The notes under the pieces: model-generated
Databases searched by the model: none
Told to the model about the DNA's origin: nothing
The model's input: the letters and a program-made list of their open reading frames with translations, nothing else
Source of the DNA: Sphagnum magellanicum
Taxonomy: Eukaryota > Streptophyta > Sphagnopsida > Sphagnales > Sphagnaceae
NCBI GenBank assembly: GCA_021904315.1
Contig: CM038912.1
Span: 11,867,061 to 11,931,060 of the forward strand
Length of the DNA: 64,000 nt
Direction: 5' to 3'
Shown here: one piece after another, positions 36,601 to 46,974 of the stretch
How the letters are laid out: the number at the start of each line of letters is the position of its first letter
Numbering within the stretch: position 1 is the first letter of the stretch
Made by a program: the position numbers and the translations under genes

Positions 36601-37439
36601 TCTCCAAGGGAGGGGAGAATAATTTGTTGTTGCATACACCAAACAAAAACATAATACCTTAGCCTAGGAAACCCTTTTCACATCGAGAAAACAAATAATA
36701 ATAATTTTTCAAAAAATGAATTCGTTTTTAAATTTTGAAATTATACAATCTTCCATCATCTATTATAATATTGTGATATGACTAATGAAATTATTCAGAG
36801 TGTAGTGTATGATAATTATGATTATTTTCAACATGTCAACTTCATATTTTCACAAAATTTCATTTCGTTATTTTGAGAATTATATAATGACAAAACTGAC
36901 CTTAGGGTAAGGTAGTTGGAAATTTGTGGGTGGGCATTTGGATGGCAATGAAACCCAAGGTTATAATTCAGCTACCACATATTTCTATCTAAATCCATGT
37001 AAATTTGACACAATTTTTAGCACATTAAAAGGGCCGAACTTAGCCCTCACCAACTAAACTGTTTGGCCATAGGTGCCAAAAAAATAAAATCCAATTTTTG
37101 TTCTTTCAATGTGTTTTTTTCAAACTTAAAAGTGAAAATTTTGATGTCTATTGAAGCTAAGGTGATTAAGAATCTCTTTCATAAACCATATGTATGGCAT
37201 TCCTTTGGAGGTGGCATCTTTGCAACAAAATTGGTGTGATAAAAAGCCTCCTTTTTGAAGTGCGATGCATGCACCTTTGTGACATTGTTAATTTGAGTGG
37301 TGACCCATCTCAAAGCCATTATCAACTTAGGATTCTTAAGCAAAGTTGGAATTCCTAGGCGAAGATCCCATGTGTACATGCTAGCAAGACCTCACGAGTC
37401 ACACCACCTCCAATCTACAAAAGAAAAAAACTAATCATG
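33691..37439. other. Intergenic DNA with unrecognised relic-like frames
   Basis: No gene could be identified in 3.7 kb. Minus-strand frames at 35,459-35,265 (MHNELVNFIEGFYFDLYV...), 36,269-35,973 and 37,379-37,179 (MYTWDLRLGIPTLLKNPKL...) have amino-acid compositions more like real protein than like random AT-rich sequence. The last continues past its stop in other frames, which suggests a broken mobile-element protein. I do not recognise the family. Confidence 0.45.
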
Positions 37440-37720
37440 ACCCTCTTTTGGGGGCCCGGCCAGTGGGTTTTGGAAGACATCAGATTACATCTCCAAAGCA
37501 CTCAGAAGCTCCAAACATGGCCAGCCAGCCCATCAGATCTGAGTTGCATCTATCTTGGTGCCTCACTTTGTCAGCAGCAGGTATGCAATTGTTTAGGGTT
37601 TTGAGAGAGGAGGAAGGACAGCAAACCCAATCGTTCCGAAAGGAGAAGAAAGAAAAAGTAGAGGGGAAAGAGGGCTCCCCTTTTGTGCTTTGATGCTGAG
37701 AAATTGTTTGTCTGCAAAAG
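37440..37720 (+). other. Genic-looking GC-richer island, possible first exon
   Basis: Against its AT-rich surroundings this stretch is GC-richer. It has an ATG in good context (CCAAACATGGCC, ATG at 37,517) opening MASQPIRSELHLSWCLTLSA, followed by a donor-like CAGCAG|GTATGC near 37,580 and a telo-box-like TTTAGGGTTTTGAG near 37,590, then purine-rich GAGAGAGGAGG. This resembles a plant first exon and intron start. No following exon was found, so it may be a gene fragment, an unrecognised lncRNA start, or chance. Confidence 0.3.
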
Positions 37721-39090
37721 TTAAAACAGAAGAGGAAGACGAGTGTCTACAATTGGTACAATTTGAGACTCTTTTGTTACTTGCCTTAGTACCTTGGCCA
37801 ATTCGACACTAATTATATTATTTTCAGAAATGTTAAAAAATGTTTCTTCCAAATCAAAATATTTTGTGAAGGATAATAGTGAATATTTAGGAATATTTCA
37901 TTTTTTGAAAAGAAAATTTCAAAATTAATTCATTATTTGACGGACATGTGTTGAAATGGCCAAGGTACTACAGTATTAGCACATACAAGGCAATGATTTT
38001 TGTTTTTTTTGTTTTTTTCAGTTTTGTAGTGTAACAGTTTGGCAAGCATTGACAGACAGATTTCACTTAATTGACCACACTTTTGTACACGACCATTCAA
38101 ACAATAGCCAGTAGACAGACCTGTGATGTCATGCTCCCCAAATAAAGAAAAAAAAGGGGGAAAAATAAATTTGATGAATTTTTCGAAATTAAAAAAAGGG
38201 AAGTTTCGCCCAAAATTTGTGACGTAGTGTCACCTTTTGCCACTTTATCACCAAAAAAAGAAACAATCAATCCAAGGTGAATTGTTAATTCCTCTTTCAT
38301 CCTCACTCATGAACCCAAACAAGTGAACTGAATAAAGTGCTACACCATTTAAATCTTACCACCCATTATGGTTTTTGCCAATTGGAAATTAGTGCTTTTT
38401 TTTTAGTGGCGAAATTTCACAACTTGGCGACTTCTTTTCAGAAAAAAACACAAAATGAGGCTCATGTGTAAGGTTCTCTCTCCTCTCCTTCTCACACAAA
38501 ATCACAGCTGTTCAAAATTTGTATGAGATCTTTTATCGTGGGTAAGGACCTCTCAATTGGGCCGATTCTGGGAATTCGGATCCCAGGAGTCAGTCAAGTT
38601 GCACCACTTTACGTGGCTTACATTGTTGTCAAGTGGTGTTGCTAGTAAGTTGAATTGCTTGGCCAGCTGCAAACAAAACAAGAGTAAGGCTGAAGTTTTT
38701 GGGGGATTGTGTGGTGGAATACACAAAATCAAATCCACAACAACCTCAAGCCTGGTGTGGGCAGGAAGTCGGTTGCGCCACCACTGCCAGTGTGCAGCTA
38801 GCTAGCTAGCTGTACACAACAATCCACGCGCCTGCGTGAGTAGGTACCACCAATCTCAGTTATGGGGCACAAAGAAAAAAGTATGGGCTGGTGGCGCTTT
38901 GGCTTTGCTCAATTGTGAGTGCACAAATTTCTGACCATCGCTCTTCCACGTTGAATCTTGAAAGGGCACGTGTGAATGTTTGAACTTCGCAGTGGCTGAG
39001 GGCTGCTGTCAACTCTGCCCTCCAAACTGAACGATTGGACCAACGCTTGCCCTTTGCAAAACAAAGGGTTAGTGATATTAGATTGATACC
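37721..39090. other. Intergenic DNA
   Basis: No gene is supported. The region 38,150-38,430 contains TTTCGCC, GGCGAAATTTC and TTGGCGAC phrases that resemble parts of the inverted-repeat family seen near 46.7 and 56.4 kb. An AGCTAGCTAGCTAGCT palindromic run occurs at about 38,797-38,812. Confidence 0.45.
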
Positions 39091-39460
39091 TATGTCCTTC
39101 CATACCAATACTATATACCCAAGTTGGTCCTTGTAGGCAATATAACATTAGTATATACATACTTGGTATATGAGACTGCTTTCATGTTGATATTAGGTTG
39201 GTATCATGTTAGGTCCTTACTAGTTTGGTACTTTGTATAAGGTTGGTATTAGTGATGCAAGATTGGTCCATACCAATATACATTTCAATATTATATATCG
39301 AGGTTGGTCCTTATGTGTACCTATACAACATTGGTACCTATATACTTTTGAATAGCTCTCGAGTGCCTACTTGTAAAATATTCATTGGATGGATGCTGCT
39401 TAGAATATCAATATCAATACCAATATCAAATTTTTGGTGCCAGTTTGGTTAATAATATTT
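39091..39460. repeat. Degenerate ~170-bp duplication rich in TTGGTAC/ACCAATA
   Basis: Two diverged units share CCATACCAATA...ATATATC/ACCC(G)A(A)GTTGGTCCTT...CATTGGTA/TTAGTATATA. They lie at about 39,099-39,165 and 39,268-39,350. Short inverted phrases (GGTTGGTAT against ATACCAAT) are scattered through. It is probably old repetitive DNA. Confidence 0.5.
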
Positions 39461-40257
39461 GCTGGGTAATAACCATCATTTATGCATATGGGTAGGTTAT
39501 GCATATGGGTAGTAGGCACCTTCCATTCTTGGAAACTGTTACAAAGCTTTAAAGGACTTATACACCATCTAAGTATTACAGAGGTGCACAGTTAAGACAG
39601 TTTAACAAAGAGTTGGAAGGTAAAATTTCATAAGATGCAGAGGAACTGCCAAAAACGAAGAAGCCTGCTCTGAATGTAGATGTCAAAAGGAGCACTTGGT
39701 TGTCAGCTGTAGGGGGGATAATCAACATTTGTTATGATATAATAGGTTCAAGGGAAGCATATCAATAAGCATATATAGGAAGCCACAAGTGATTTCTTGA
39801 CCACAAGCAGATATAATCCTTCCTCACAGTTCAAATGCACCAAAAGTTTCGGTGGGGAGTTGATGTCTGAATCTTCAGCTAGCTATAAGTTTGTCATTCA
39901 AGCAATGTGACTAAATTCCTTCCCTGGTACACAGCATGAAGCAGCTTGTAAGACAAGATTGTTAAACTTCTTCCCAGAAGTGTGCACATACTGCCTCTTT
40001 GAGGAAGCAAAATCCCCATTTTCTTGCTCACACCATGTGATCAGATGAAAACCGAGTACTGCTGCAACACCCAAACACATGGGGGGCACTCTCTTTAGAA
40101 CACTTAGCAAGGAGCAAGAGCTATGGATCCTGATAGCTCATGAATATTGGAGATGCAACTGATGTCAAGATCTGACAGAAGGGTAGACACAGACACATGA
40201 GATGGAGAGGGGAGCATAACAAAAACATAAGAATCATGGAATTGTGTGTATTGTGGC
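39461..40257 (-). other. 3' flank of the SPL gene
   Basis: This stretch includes the presumed 3' untranslated region of the SPL gene on the minus strand. No convincing polyadenylation signal could be singled out. The overlapping minus-strand frame 40,325-40,104 is a shadow of the last coding exon and the untranslated region. Confidence 0.5.
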
Positions 40258-43200
40258 TTACAAAGGAGCCTGATGTGAATCATAGATGGAGGATGTCCCA
40301 AATGGTCTGAGAATGTGGAGCTCATGGTACTTCAAATTGAGGCCCCCAGCACTACCAAGAGTCAGGGTGCTGTGGTCTCTACCAGATCCAGTCCCTGTAT
40401 TGTGTTGCTGCAAAACCTCCATGGGGGTCTGTGCATCCTGGGCATTTTGGGCACTTCGAGACTTACCAGAATTGCTGCCCTCTGCTGCCCACAGTGTAGA
40501 AGTTTCAAGGATTTGCGGGCCTTCCAATTGACCACTTCCAGATAGCCGAAGTAGGTGTGATGATGGCCCAAAATGATTTGGCTCACCACCAGGATTTTGT
40601 TCTCCAGTCAGACTTCGAAGCGTCCATTCTGAGCCAGTTATGTCTCCAGATGAGATCTGCAGTGGTAGAAGATTCTGGTCATTTGGGGGAAACACCTGAG
40701 CATCAGGATCCTGCAACCCATTATTCACCCACCTGTGAAAACTAGAACTTAACAAACAATGTAGGTAATCAGTCCATTTCTGAGCAAAACAAAGCAGCTT
40801 TTGCTCGGGTTTCTTTGAGTCATTTTGAAGTTTCATTGCATGGGTTCTCAAGAAAGCTGCATGCTAAAAATACACAAAGGAAAGGAAAGTAAAGTAAAGT
40901 AGAAAAGATAATCAGACTTGTATGAACAGAAGACAATGCATCCAGGTCCAATCCCAAGTGCCAAGAATGGAGGTGATTTCTGGTACCCGAGTGTTTGAGT
41001 TGGCCGCAGCTGAAGTGATACTCTGATGGGGAGACTGCCCAATTTTAGAGTCAGTGAGATGCTGAAGATTCAGAACCCCTGGTCTTCCTACAACCTGGTC
41101 CAGGTCTGAAGCCTGTGAGGTTATGATCTTTATCCATGGAACAGGTGCATCTATCCCCTTGTAAGTCTGTCCTGGTATGGGCTGTCCATGAGACTGAGGT
41201 TGGTGGCCTTGCCCTCCAAGGGAAGAAAGAGAAAGGCACGGGCCAGACTGGCCTGGGTTAAATCCCTGCAACCAGCATGAGATCAGTAGCTCTCAGGAAG
41301 AAATCTGGATTCTGGATGGTGGCAAATTACAAATTGCTTCAAACAGAATGCTATGTATGAACTACACCTTTTTGTATATGGCTCAATCCAAAACTGCAAG
41401 AAAGACACTGATTTAAATATGTTTTTAGCACCAGCACTGTAGCAATTACATACCTGCAGATACTGTTGGTATACTGTGGCACCCTGGGAATGGTTGGCTG
41501 TCCCTGTCATCATTGGCAGCTGATGCTGCTCTGCATTATGTGGCATTGGAGGGGCCGGTGGGGAAGTTGACATTGCAGGTAGTAACTTACTTTGTGCCTC
41601 TGAACTCCTCATGGGTTGAGAAGTCATCCGCATCACAGACTGAGTTGAGTGCTGATCCTCCCCAGGAGCTCTTACCAATGTTGCACCAGAAGTGTGCAAT
41701 TGCAGCTTATTGCCAGCAGATCCAGGGTGCTCATCAGATTCTTCAAGTGAGGCTGAGCTTGGAGACCCGGACTTTTTCAAGAGCATTGACTTTCGATCTG
41801 CTCCATGAAAAAGTGGCAGATCATTTCTCAGGCAAATGGTTGTTGACACAAATAGAATGGTTCACATCAAATTGTGCTTGTGATGTCACTTCACAGACCA
41901 GCAGCAGGTGCTGTGAAGGGCAGGAAATTCCATCAGAAGAGGAAAATGCCTTAGGCTGCATGTTATACTCTGATTACACTTGACTCAGAGTATGTATCAC
42001 TCACCGGTAGCATGAGAACCTGAGGGATCACCCTCGTCACCCTTCATCCCCATGCATTCAGCTATTGTTTCAGAAGTTGAAGCACATGGCTGTGGCTTGC
42101 GGCGCCGTCTATTGTGGTCTGCTAACCGCTTCCTACAGCTCCGTTTCCCATTGTCAAACTCACCAAGGAAGTGGAATCTGTTTACAGAAGGTATCATGTG
42201 CAGAGAAAAACACAACCAGAGTCTTTCAGAATAAAGCATATATCACCTTGAGATGCACAAGTACGGAATCTGCAATGGTGAAGATGTTTGGCCTTGTTCT
42301 TGGAACTGGCATAACTACTAGCAAGCAGTTACCATACCAAAAAAATCTCTTATGGGTAGAACATGTGTAAGACCAAACAGAAGACTCTGATCTCTACAGG
42401 AATCATATCTTTTTTTTTAACAAAGTTGTAATATATAGTTGCTAATTATGACAAAATACCTGCTGCACTGCTGGCAAAACCTCTGAGGATGACCAGAAGC
42501 CACAACATTGGGGGCCTTTGAGTGAAGCTCGCACACTTTATGGCGACGATGGTAGTGCTTGGCTGTGCTGAGATCCGCCTTACAACCCTCTGCCTGGCAC
42601 ATGGGGACTCGTGACCCAGGAGAACCTGCTCGGTGTCTCTTCCCAAGTTGCCCCACATTGTCATCCATAGAAAAGTAGGTGCGTACACCAAGGTTGAGTC
42701 CTAGGGGAGTACCATAACCATCAGTGACCTGCAAAGTTTGCACTGGACTTGAGAAAACTCCAGAAAACAGAAAGCAGTCCTGGTCAGCTTTTGAGAAGCC
42801 AAGATTAGTAGATGACCAATTTGTGAGATTCATTTGGCCTGAGATCAGCTGAACTGTACATTATGACCACAACATGAGATCAAGATATGGACGTACATTT
42901 TGTTGGGTCCTCACACCATTCATAGATAGCCCTGTATAGCAGTGACTTATATCCTCTCTCTTCACCATATGATGACCCTGCTGCATGCCAGCATAGAAAT
43001 CTTGGTGTTGCTGATCATGGAAAGAGCTTTGCAGATCACCATGGAGCCCAGCCCTACCAGTAGCTGCAAGTCCTGGGATGTCTGATGATCCAAGGACAGT
43101 ATGAATTGCTGATGGTGTCGGAATGTTGCCTGAGGTACCCACAGCTGCATAGTTCCACATTGCAGTAGAATTAAAAGTCCCCATAGAAGTCTGTGTGAAG

Positions 43201-43679
43201 TTGGGTGGCAGCCTTGCTGAAAGCATGTTGTATGCCCTTAGGCTTGAGACTGTGCCTGAAGCATCCACAGAGTGAGAAATTATACATGATCATGCAATCC
43301 CAATTTACTGCACTTGCTTCTGCACTTCATCTCCATGCTGAAAGCTCACATTGATCATCATATTCCAACCAAGTTCGTGTTGCAAACATGGACAACAAGA
43401 CTGCATGTTGATTTTAGGACTCAAGCTCTTTGCAAATTCTTGGAGCTCACCAGCATGAGTAAGATGGCTCTTGCAGTCTCCATCACCACAATCACTGGAG
43501 CATCCACTTCCTGGATGCTGTGCTAGAATCATTGGATCACAGTCCAACCACTCGGAGAGGTTGGCTGTGTACTGGCATGTGGTTGGATCAAGGCTGCCAG
43601 TTGCACCAGATTGGTCCCAGTTCACTGTTGCCCAGTTGGGATCACCTTGCAGATTGCTGGTATTTGCAGAAGAGTTCAT
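40258..43679 (-). CDS. SBP-box transcription factor (SPL), 7 coding exons
   Basis: A nuclear DNA-binding transcription factor that recognises GTAC-core sites. Coding exons on the minus strand: 43679-43451, 43255-42917, 42838-42460, 42177-42005, 41797-41454, 41265-40987, 40863-40258. They total 2,349 nt (782 aa plus stop). The SBP domain spans residues 270-345 and is complete. Zinc site 1 is C270, C275, C292, H295 (CQAEGC...VCELH); site 2 is C311, C314, H318, C330. A bipartite nuclear signal ([16 protein letters not shown]) follows. An intron splits the Arg codon after FCQQCS, the conserved SBP intron position. There are no ankyrin repeats, so it is not the large SPL1/12 type. ATG 43,679 is the first in-frame ATG after an in-frame stop at 43,742-43,740. 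Uncertain points are the exon 2-3 intron (78 nt here) and the sixth intron, whose donor may be at GTACCA (used) or 65 nt upstream of the acceptor at GTCTGA. The leader carries a miR156 site. Confidence 0.92.
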
Positions 43680-43726
43680 CCCATGCACCAGTGAGAAGGA
43701 ACTTGGAGTACGATTCTCGAAGAGAA

Positions 43727-43807
43727 TTAGAATTCTAGATCAGCCCTTGCTGACCCAAAAAAATAAATCGGCACTTTGACAGAAGAGAGAGAACACGCCC
43801 ACACCAT
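43727..43807 (-). CDS. Upstream ORF in SPL leader overlapping the miR156 site (26 codons)
   Basis: On the minus strand, CCCATGG at 43,807 starts a 26-codon frame beginning MVWACSLSSVKVP and ending TAA at 43,727, 48 nt before the SPL start. It reads through the miR156 site in the CSLSSV frame, not in the ALSLLS frame used when SPL proteins carry the site in coding sequence. It could reduce SPL translation. Its presence in the mRNA is inferred. Confidence 0.4.
   Translation of the reverse strand: MVWACSLSSVKVPIYFFGSARADLEF
43777..43796 (-). promoter_or_regulatory. miR156-type target site in the SPL 5' leader
   Basis: The minus strand reads GTGTTCTCTCTCTTCTGTCA. The common SPL target for miR156 is GTGCTCTCTCTCTTCTGTCA, so 19 of 20 bases agree. 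The single change makes a G:U pair towards the microRNA 3' end and leaves seed and cleavage positions paired. Sequence one step over also fits the overlapping miR529 site. It lies 98 nt upstream of the start codon, after an in-frame stop, so in the 5' leader unless an unseen intron intervenes. Most known sites are in coding sequence or 3' untranslated region. No matching star arm is nearby, so this is a target and not a precursor. Confidence 0.8.
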
Positions 43808-46535
43808 GGGCAGAATCTCAAAATATTGAAATCCAAGAGTTCAGAAAATTTTCTTCAACTTGGATCAGTTTACTGAATGATCTGATGATCATTACCACTG
43901 GTAATGAGCAATCCAGCAAAATGGGTCAAGCAAGCAGGACCTATGCAATGCTTTTCCAGTAACCAGGATGAGTGACATGCTGTGACTTCAGAGGATACCT
44001 AGGTAGTTGAGATTTCATAATGCTCAGGAACGCCCAAGGCAGAACCTCAAGACTTAACAGATTGACCTACTAGAACTGCTTAGAAAACTTGTTGAACATT
44101 CTGGTTCTATGGAGTGGCACCTGATCAACCCCTGGCTGCTCTTCAAGCAAAGAAGGAAACTTCCATAGCTTGCTCGGAAGATTGAACCAAGTTGTGCACC
44201 TGTATTCTTAGAAGCACTGAACCGCTATGACTTTGACAATGGACCCTCTTGGGGTGCCATCATGGGCTAGAACAATAGCAGCAACACTCTGCACAGCTGC
44301 AATTTAGGTAGTCATTGCACATGAAGTTGACCTCTTTTGTACATGTCATTGAGGTTTCTCTCTGTGTCCAACACATTGAGCTTGGACCTGTGCTAGAGGA
44401 AGTGGTGCAAAACATTGATTCCTAGTGCAGCAACTACAAGCTGCAGAACAAGGAAACTTGATTACTGTCACTGTTGATCTGCCAGTGATATTGGGCTCAC
44501 ATGAGTTCTCCAGGTATATAACTGGTTCCACATAAGGAGGTTGGATTCTGAAGCTTTGAGTCCCTTCTGTTCAACTGTTTGCACCAACATGTCATATGTT
44601 GGACAGTTTCCCCCTCCATGTCCTTTGGCGGAAGAAGATGAAGCTGGTGGTATGATTGCGACTGAGCAGGAGGGGGCAATGAGAGAAGAATAAGCAAGTG
44701 AAGGAGAAAGAGATGCCCAGCCACCAGAAAGTGCTGCTTGTTTATTTGGCTAAGGAAGAAATGTATGCAGCTGTGCATTGACGTTGTTTTGATTCTTTTC
44801 CAGCTCACAGTAATGTTCACGAATCAATAAGAGACTCTGGCTGATGATCTCCACTTGTGCTCTGAAAGCTCTGCAATGGTGTGCTCAACGTGCTTCAAAA
44901 CAAAGATCTCTACAAGAGTAATTCTGCAGCACATGATGATCAGCATAGATTAGTCCCTGATATATCTGTGTCTCAATGGGCTTGAATCTCACGACTGCAG
45001 CAGCAAAAGGGGAAATGCAATGATGCATACTGCTCATACAACAGATTGGCGTACCTTCCTGGAATTCAGTTTGATGCCATGGAACATGGCAGCAGAACAC
45101 GGCCAGTAGCAAAGTTCACAGCATGATGCATACATGAGTGAGTCCTCCACTGACTGAAGCTTGTTACCAGCTGCTGCAGGAACACCAGGAATCTAGTGCC
45201 AGGTGGTGGTGCAGGAGGATCACCATGCTCATGTAATGGGAGAGTGTGATGACAGAAACTTGTTTTCTGCCTTCATGGACTCCTGGTCCTCTATCAAAAA
45301 AGTAGGCATACTCATGTCCTTAGCGATTTCCAAGGACATGGAGTTTCTGCTAGGTACCACAGCTCAAAGCTCCCAACATTCCACAACTGGTATTCCCGGC
45401 TGCTCAAGTCCCAACCAGCATTTGCCCCTTCATGAGACGCTTATGGTTCGCATTGGTTACAGTGCTGCTTTGCGTCTGGTTTGTTCAGTGACTGAGTTTC
45501 TTCTTGGTCTTAAGCAGAGTCAATGTGTGACATGGGGACTCACTATATCCCAGGCGATTACGTCGTGCATGAGCATAGCCATTGCAGATCCCAGTCACAA
45601 GACTTTTTTCCTCAATTCATCCCTGTCAACTCTTGAAGAAGAAGGCCCCAGCGTCACCTTCTTCACGTTTGACCTGCTCTCTCTCGCCTCTCTTCCGGAT
45701 CACGGACTGATGATCAATGTTCTTCCGAGGCGCGTCGGCTTTTGAGTCTGACAAAGCTGAAACGCTCACTCCTTCCTTCAATGCATACACGTACACAGCT
45801 GGACTTCACCTTGCTGCTCTTCCTAGCCTAGATTCAGACTTTGAAACTATTCGCGAGTTCACGCATCGGACAACCTTCAATATTGTTCCAACTGGAGGAT
45901 CCTCGATTTGCTACAGTAATCAGATCAGACTAGCTCTCGCAACAGAGTCGATCAGCAGAGATATGCAACAGGATCGCTCTCTGCTACTAACAACACCTCG
46001 TCGTAAAACAACGTTCCAGTAGAAATTTACCTCTTAGAGCAGAAAGTAGACACGTCCAGCGGCAGCAGCAACGGCAGCCAGACACCAACCAAGCAGCAAG
46101 CAGATCAACGCCTTCTGTTCCAGTTTTTAGCTTGGGACGTCCGTCTTCTGCAGCAACTTTACACCGCCCTGCATGATCTACCCGGCCACCCGCCCGCTTC
46201 ATTCGAAAGCACCACCACAAGCTCTTTGCTAATCACCTTTTAACAAACTTCCGCACCTCTCAATACTTATATTATAACAATAGCGCACCAAAAACGCCCC
46301 GACACCAACAAAACGTGCAAGAGAAGAGAAGAAAGCAGACACCGAAAACAAGCAAATGGAGTCCGAAAAAGTTTGCAAGAAAAGAAAAGAGAAAAAAGGA
46401 GAGACAGAGAGAAGCTCAATATATTGAAGCAGTCAAATTGTTGGGGTACAGTACTCACTCTGTGAAGCACACCAAGCCTCGACATCCAGATTCGCGGCCG
46501 CGTCGACCACTGCATCTTCTCGTGCGCGCACAGCG
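43808..46535 (-). promoter_or_regulatory. Probable long leader and leader intron of the SPL gene
   Basis: Between the miR156 site and the CT-rich tract lie 2.7 kb with no convincing protein gene. On the minus strand a good donor, CTTCACAGA|GTGAGT, occurs with its GT at 46,458-46,457, suggesting a non-coding first exon at roughly 46,600-46,459 and a leader intron behind it. The acceptor could not be chosen with confidence. The longest frame here (plus strand 45,203-45,745) has no recognisable domain and runs against the gene. Confidence 0.4.
46490..46508. other. NotI/SalI adaptor-like GC-rich string
   Basis: The run ATTCGCGGCCGCGTCGAC contains adjoining NotI and SalI sites and, as I remember it, equals most of a common EcoRI-NotI-SalI cloning adaptor. 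It sits in a CpG-rich first-exon region where such words are more likely than average, and the flanks look seamless. It could be coincidence or an assembly artefact. Confidence 0.4.
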
Positions 46536-46560
46536 CTCTCTCTCTCTCTCTCTCTCTCTC
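46536..46560. repeat. (CT)12 tract at the SPL 5' end
   Basis: A CT run, GA on the gene strand, followed by GCGCTCTCGCGCGCGCGCG. GA/CT runs close to transcription starts are common in plant promoters and leaders. The Arg/Glu-repeat frame on the minus strand (46,587-46,267) comes from this repeat and is not a gene. Confidence 0.9.
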
Positions 46561-46689
46561 GCGCTCTCGCGCGCGCGCGACAAGCAAGGAAGGAAGGGAG
46601 GAGGTGGGGTCTACAGAACAGTCTCCTAGACTAGGCTAGTAGGTACCTATTAAATGCTATACGCTACAGTTTAGCTTTGTCGGGATGGG

Positions 46690-46950
46690 GGAAAGTAGGC
46701 TGACTACAGCCACCAGTGATTTTTTTGGCGATTTGTTTTTCAAAATGGCGAAAATGTATGTTTTTGGAAATTCTAAGTCGCCAAATCTCGATTTGCCAGA
46801 TTCTAACTTCTAAACTACATTCCAGTAGTTGGTAAGCCAAAAATATGGAAAAATGAGCTGGAAAAAAAATTGTTTCAAAAAATTTAATCGCCAAATATGG
46901 CTAAATCGTCTGATTGATGATCGCCACTTTCAGCTCCATCATAAATTGAA
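46690..46950. mobile_element. Fragment of the AGCCAAAT inverted-repeat element family
   Basis: Contains ATCGCCAAATATGGCTAAATCGTCTGATTGATGATCGCCACTTTCAGCTCCAT (about 46,888-46,938, paraphrased by its key phrases ATGGCTAAATC, GATGATCGCCACTTT). These correspond to the terminal repeat of the 7,244-7,986 element and the 56-kb copies. The left side has AGTCGCCAAATC and GGCGATTTG in inverted arrangement. It ends just upstream of the SPL gene's CT tract. An (AAAT)n run follows at about 46,957-46,974. Confidence 0.55.
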
Positions 46951-46974
46951 ACTTATAAATAAATAAATAAATAA

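Noticed and set aside
40174..40193. A second miR156 site in the SPL 3' untranslated region (TGACAGAAG followed by GGTAGACAC on the plus strand).
   Set aside because: Only nine contiguous bases match the microRNA 5' end and the rest mismatches, including around the cleavage point, which is too weak for a plant target.
42849..42896. A 48-nt second intron in the SPL gene (donor GTACGT at 42,896, acceptor before CTGATC), which also keeps the frame.
   Set aside because: 48 nt is shorter than usual plant introns. The in-frame alternative of 78 nt (GTGTGA to CTCAG) was preferred, but the point remains open.
43777..43797. A miR156 precursor on the plus strand, because the plus strand reads TGACAGAAGAGAGAGAACAC.
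   Set aside because: No complementary star-arm sequence lies within a few hundred bases, and the string sits in the leader of an SPL gene on the other strand, where it reads as a target.
45203..45745. A 180-codon plus-strand open frame opposite the SPL leader.
   Set aside because: It has no recognisable domain, codon pattern or conserved motif and runs antisense to the probable leader. Such lengths occur by chance in GC-richer DNA.
46267..46587. A minus-strand frame with a run of Arg-Glu repeats.
   Set aside because: It is a translation of the (CT)n tract.
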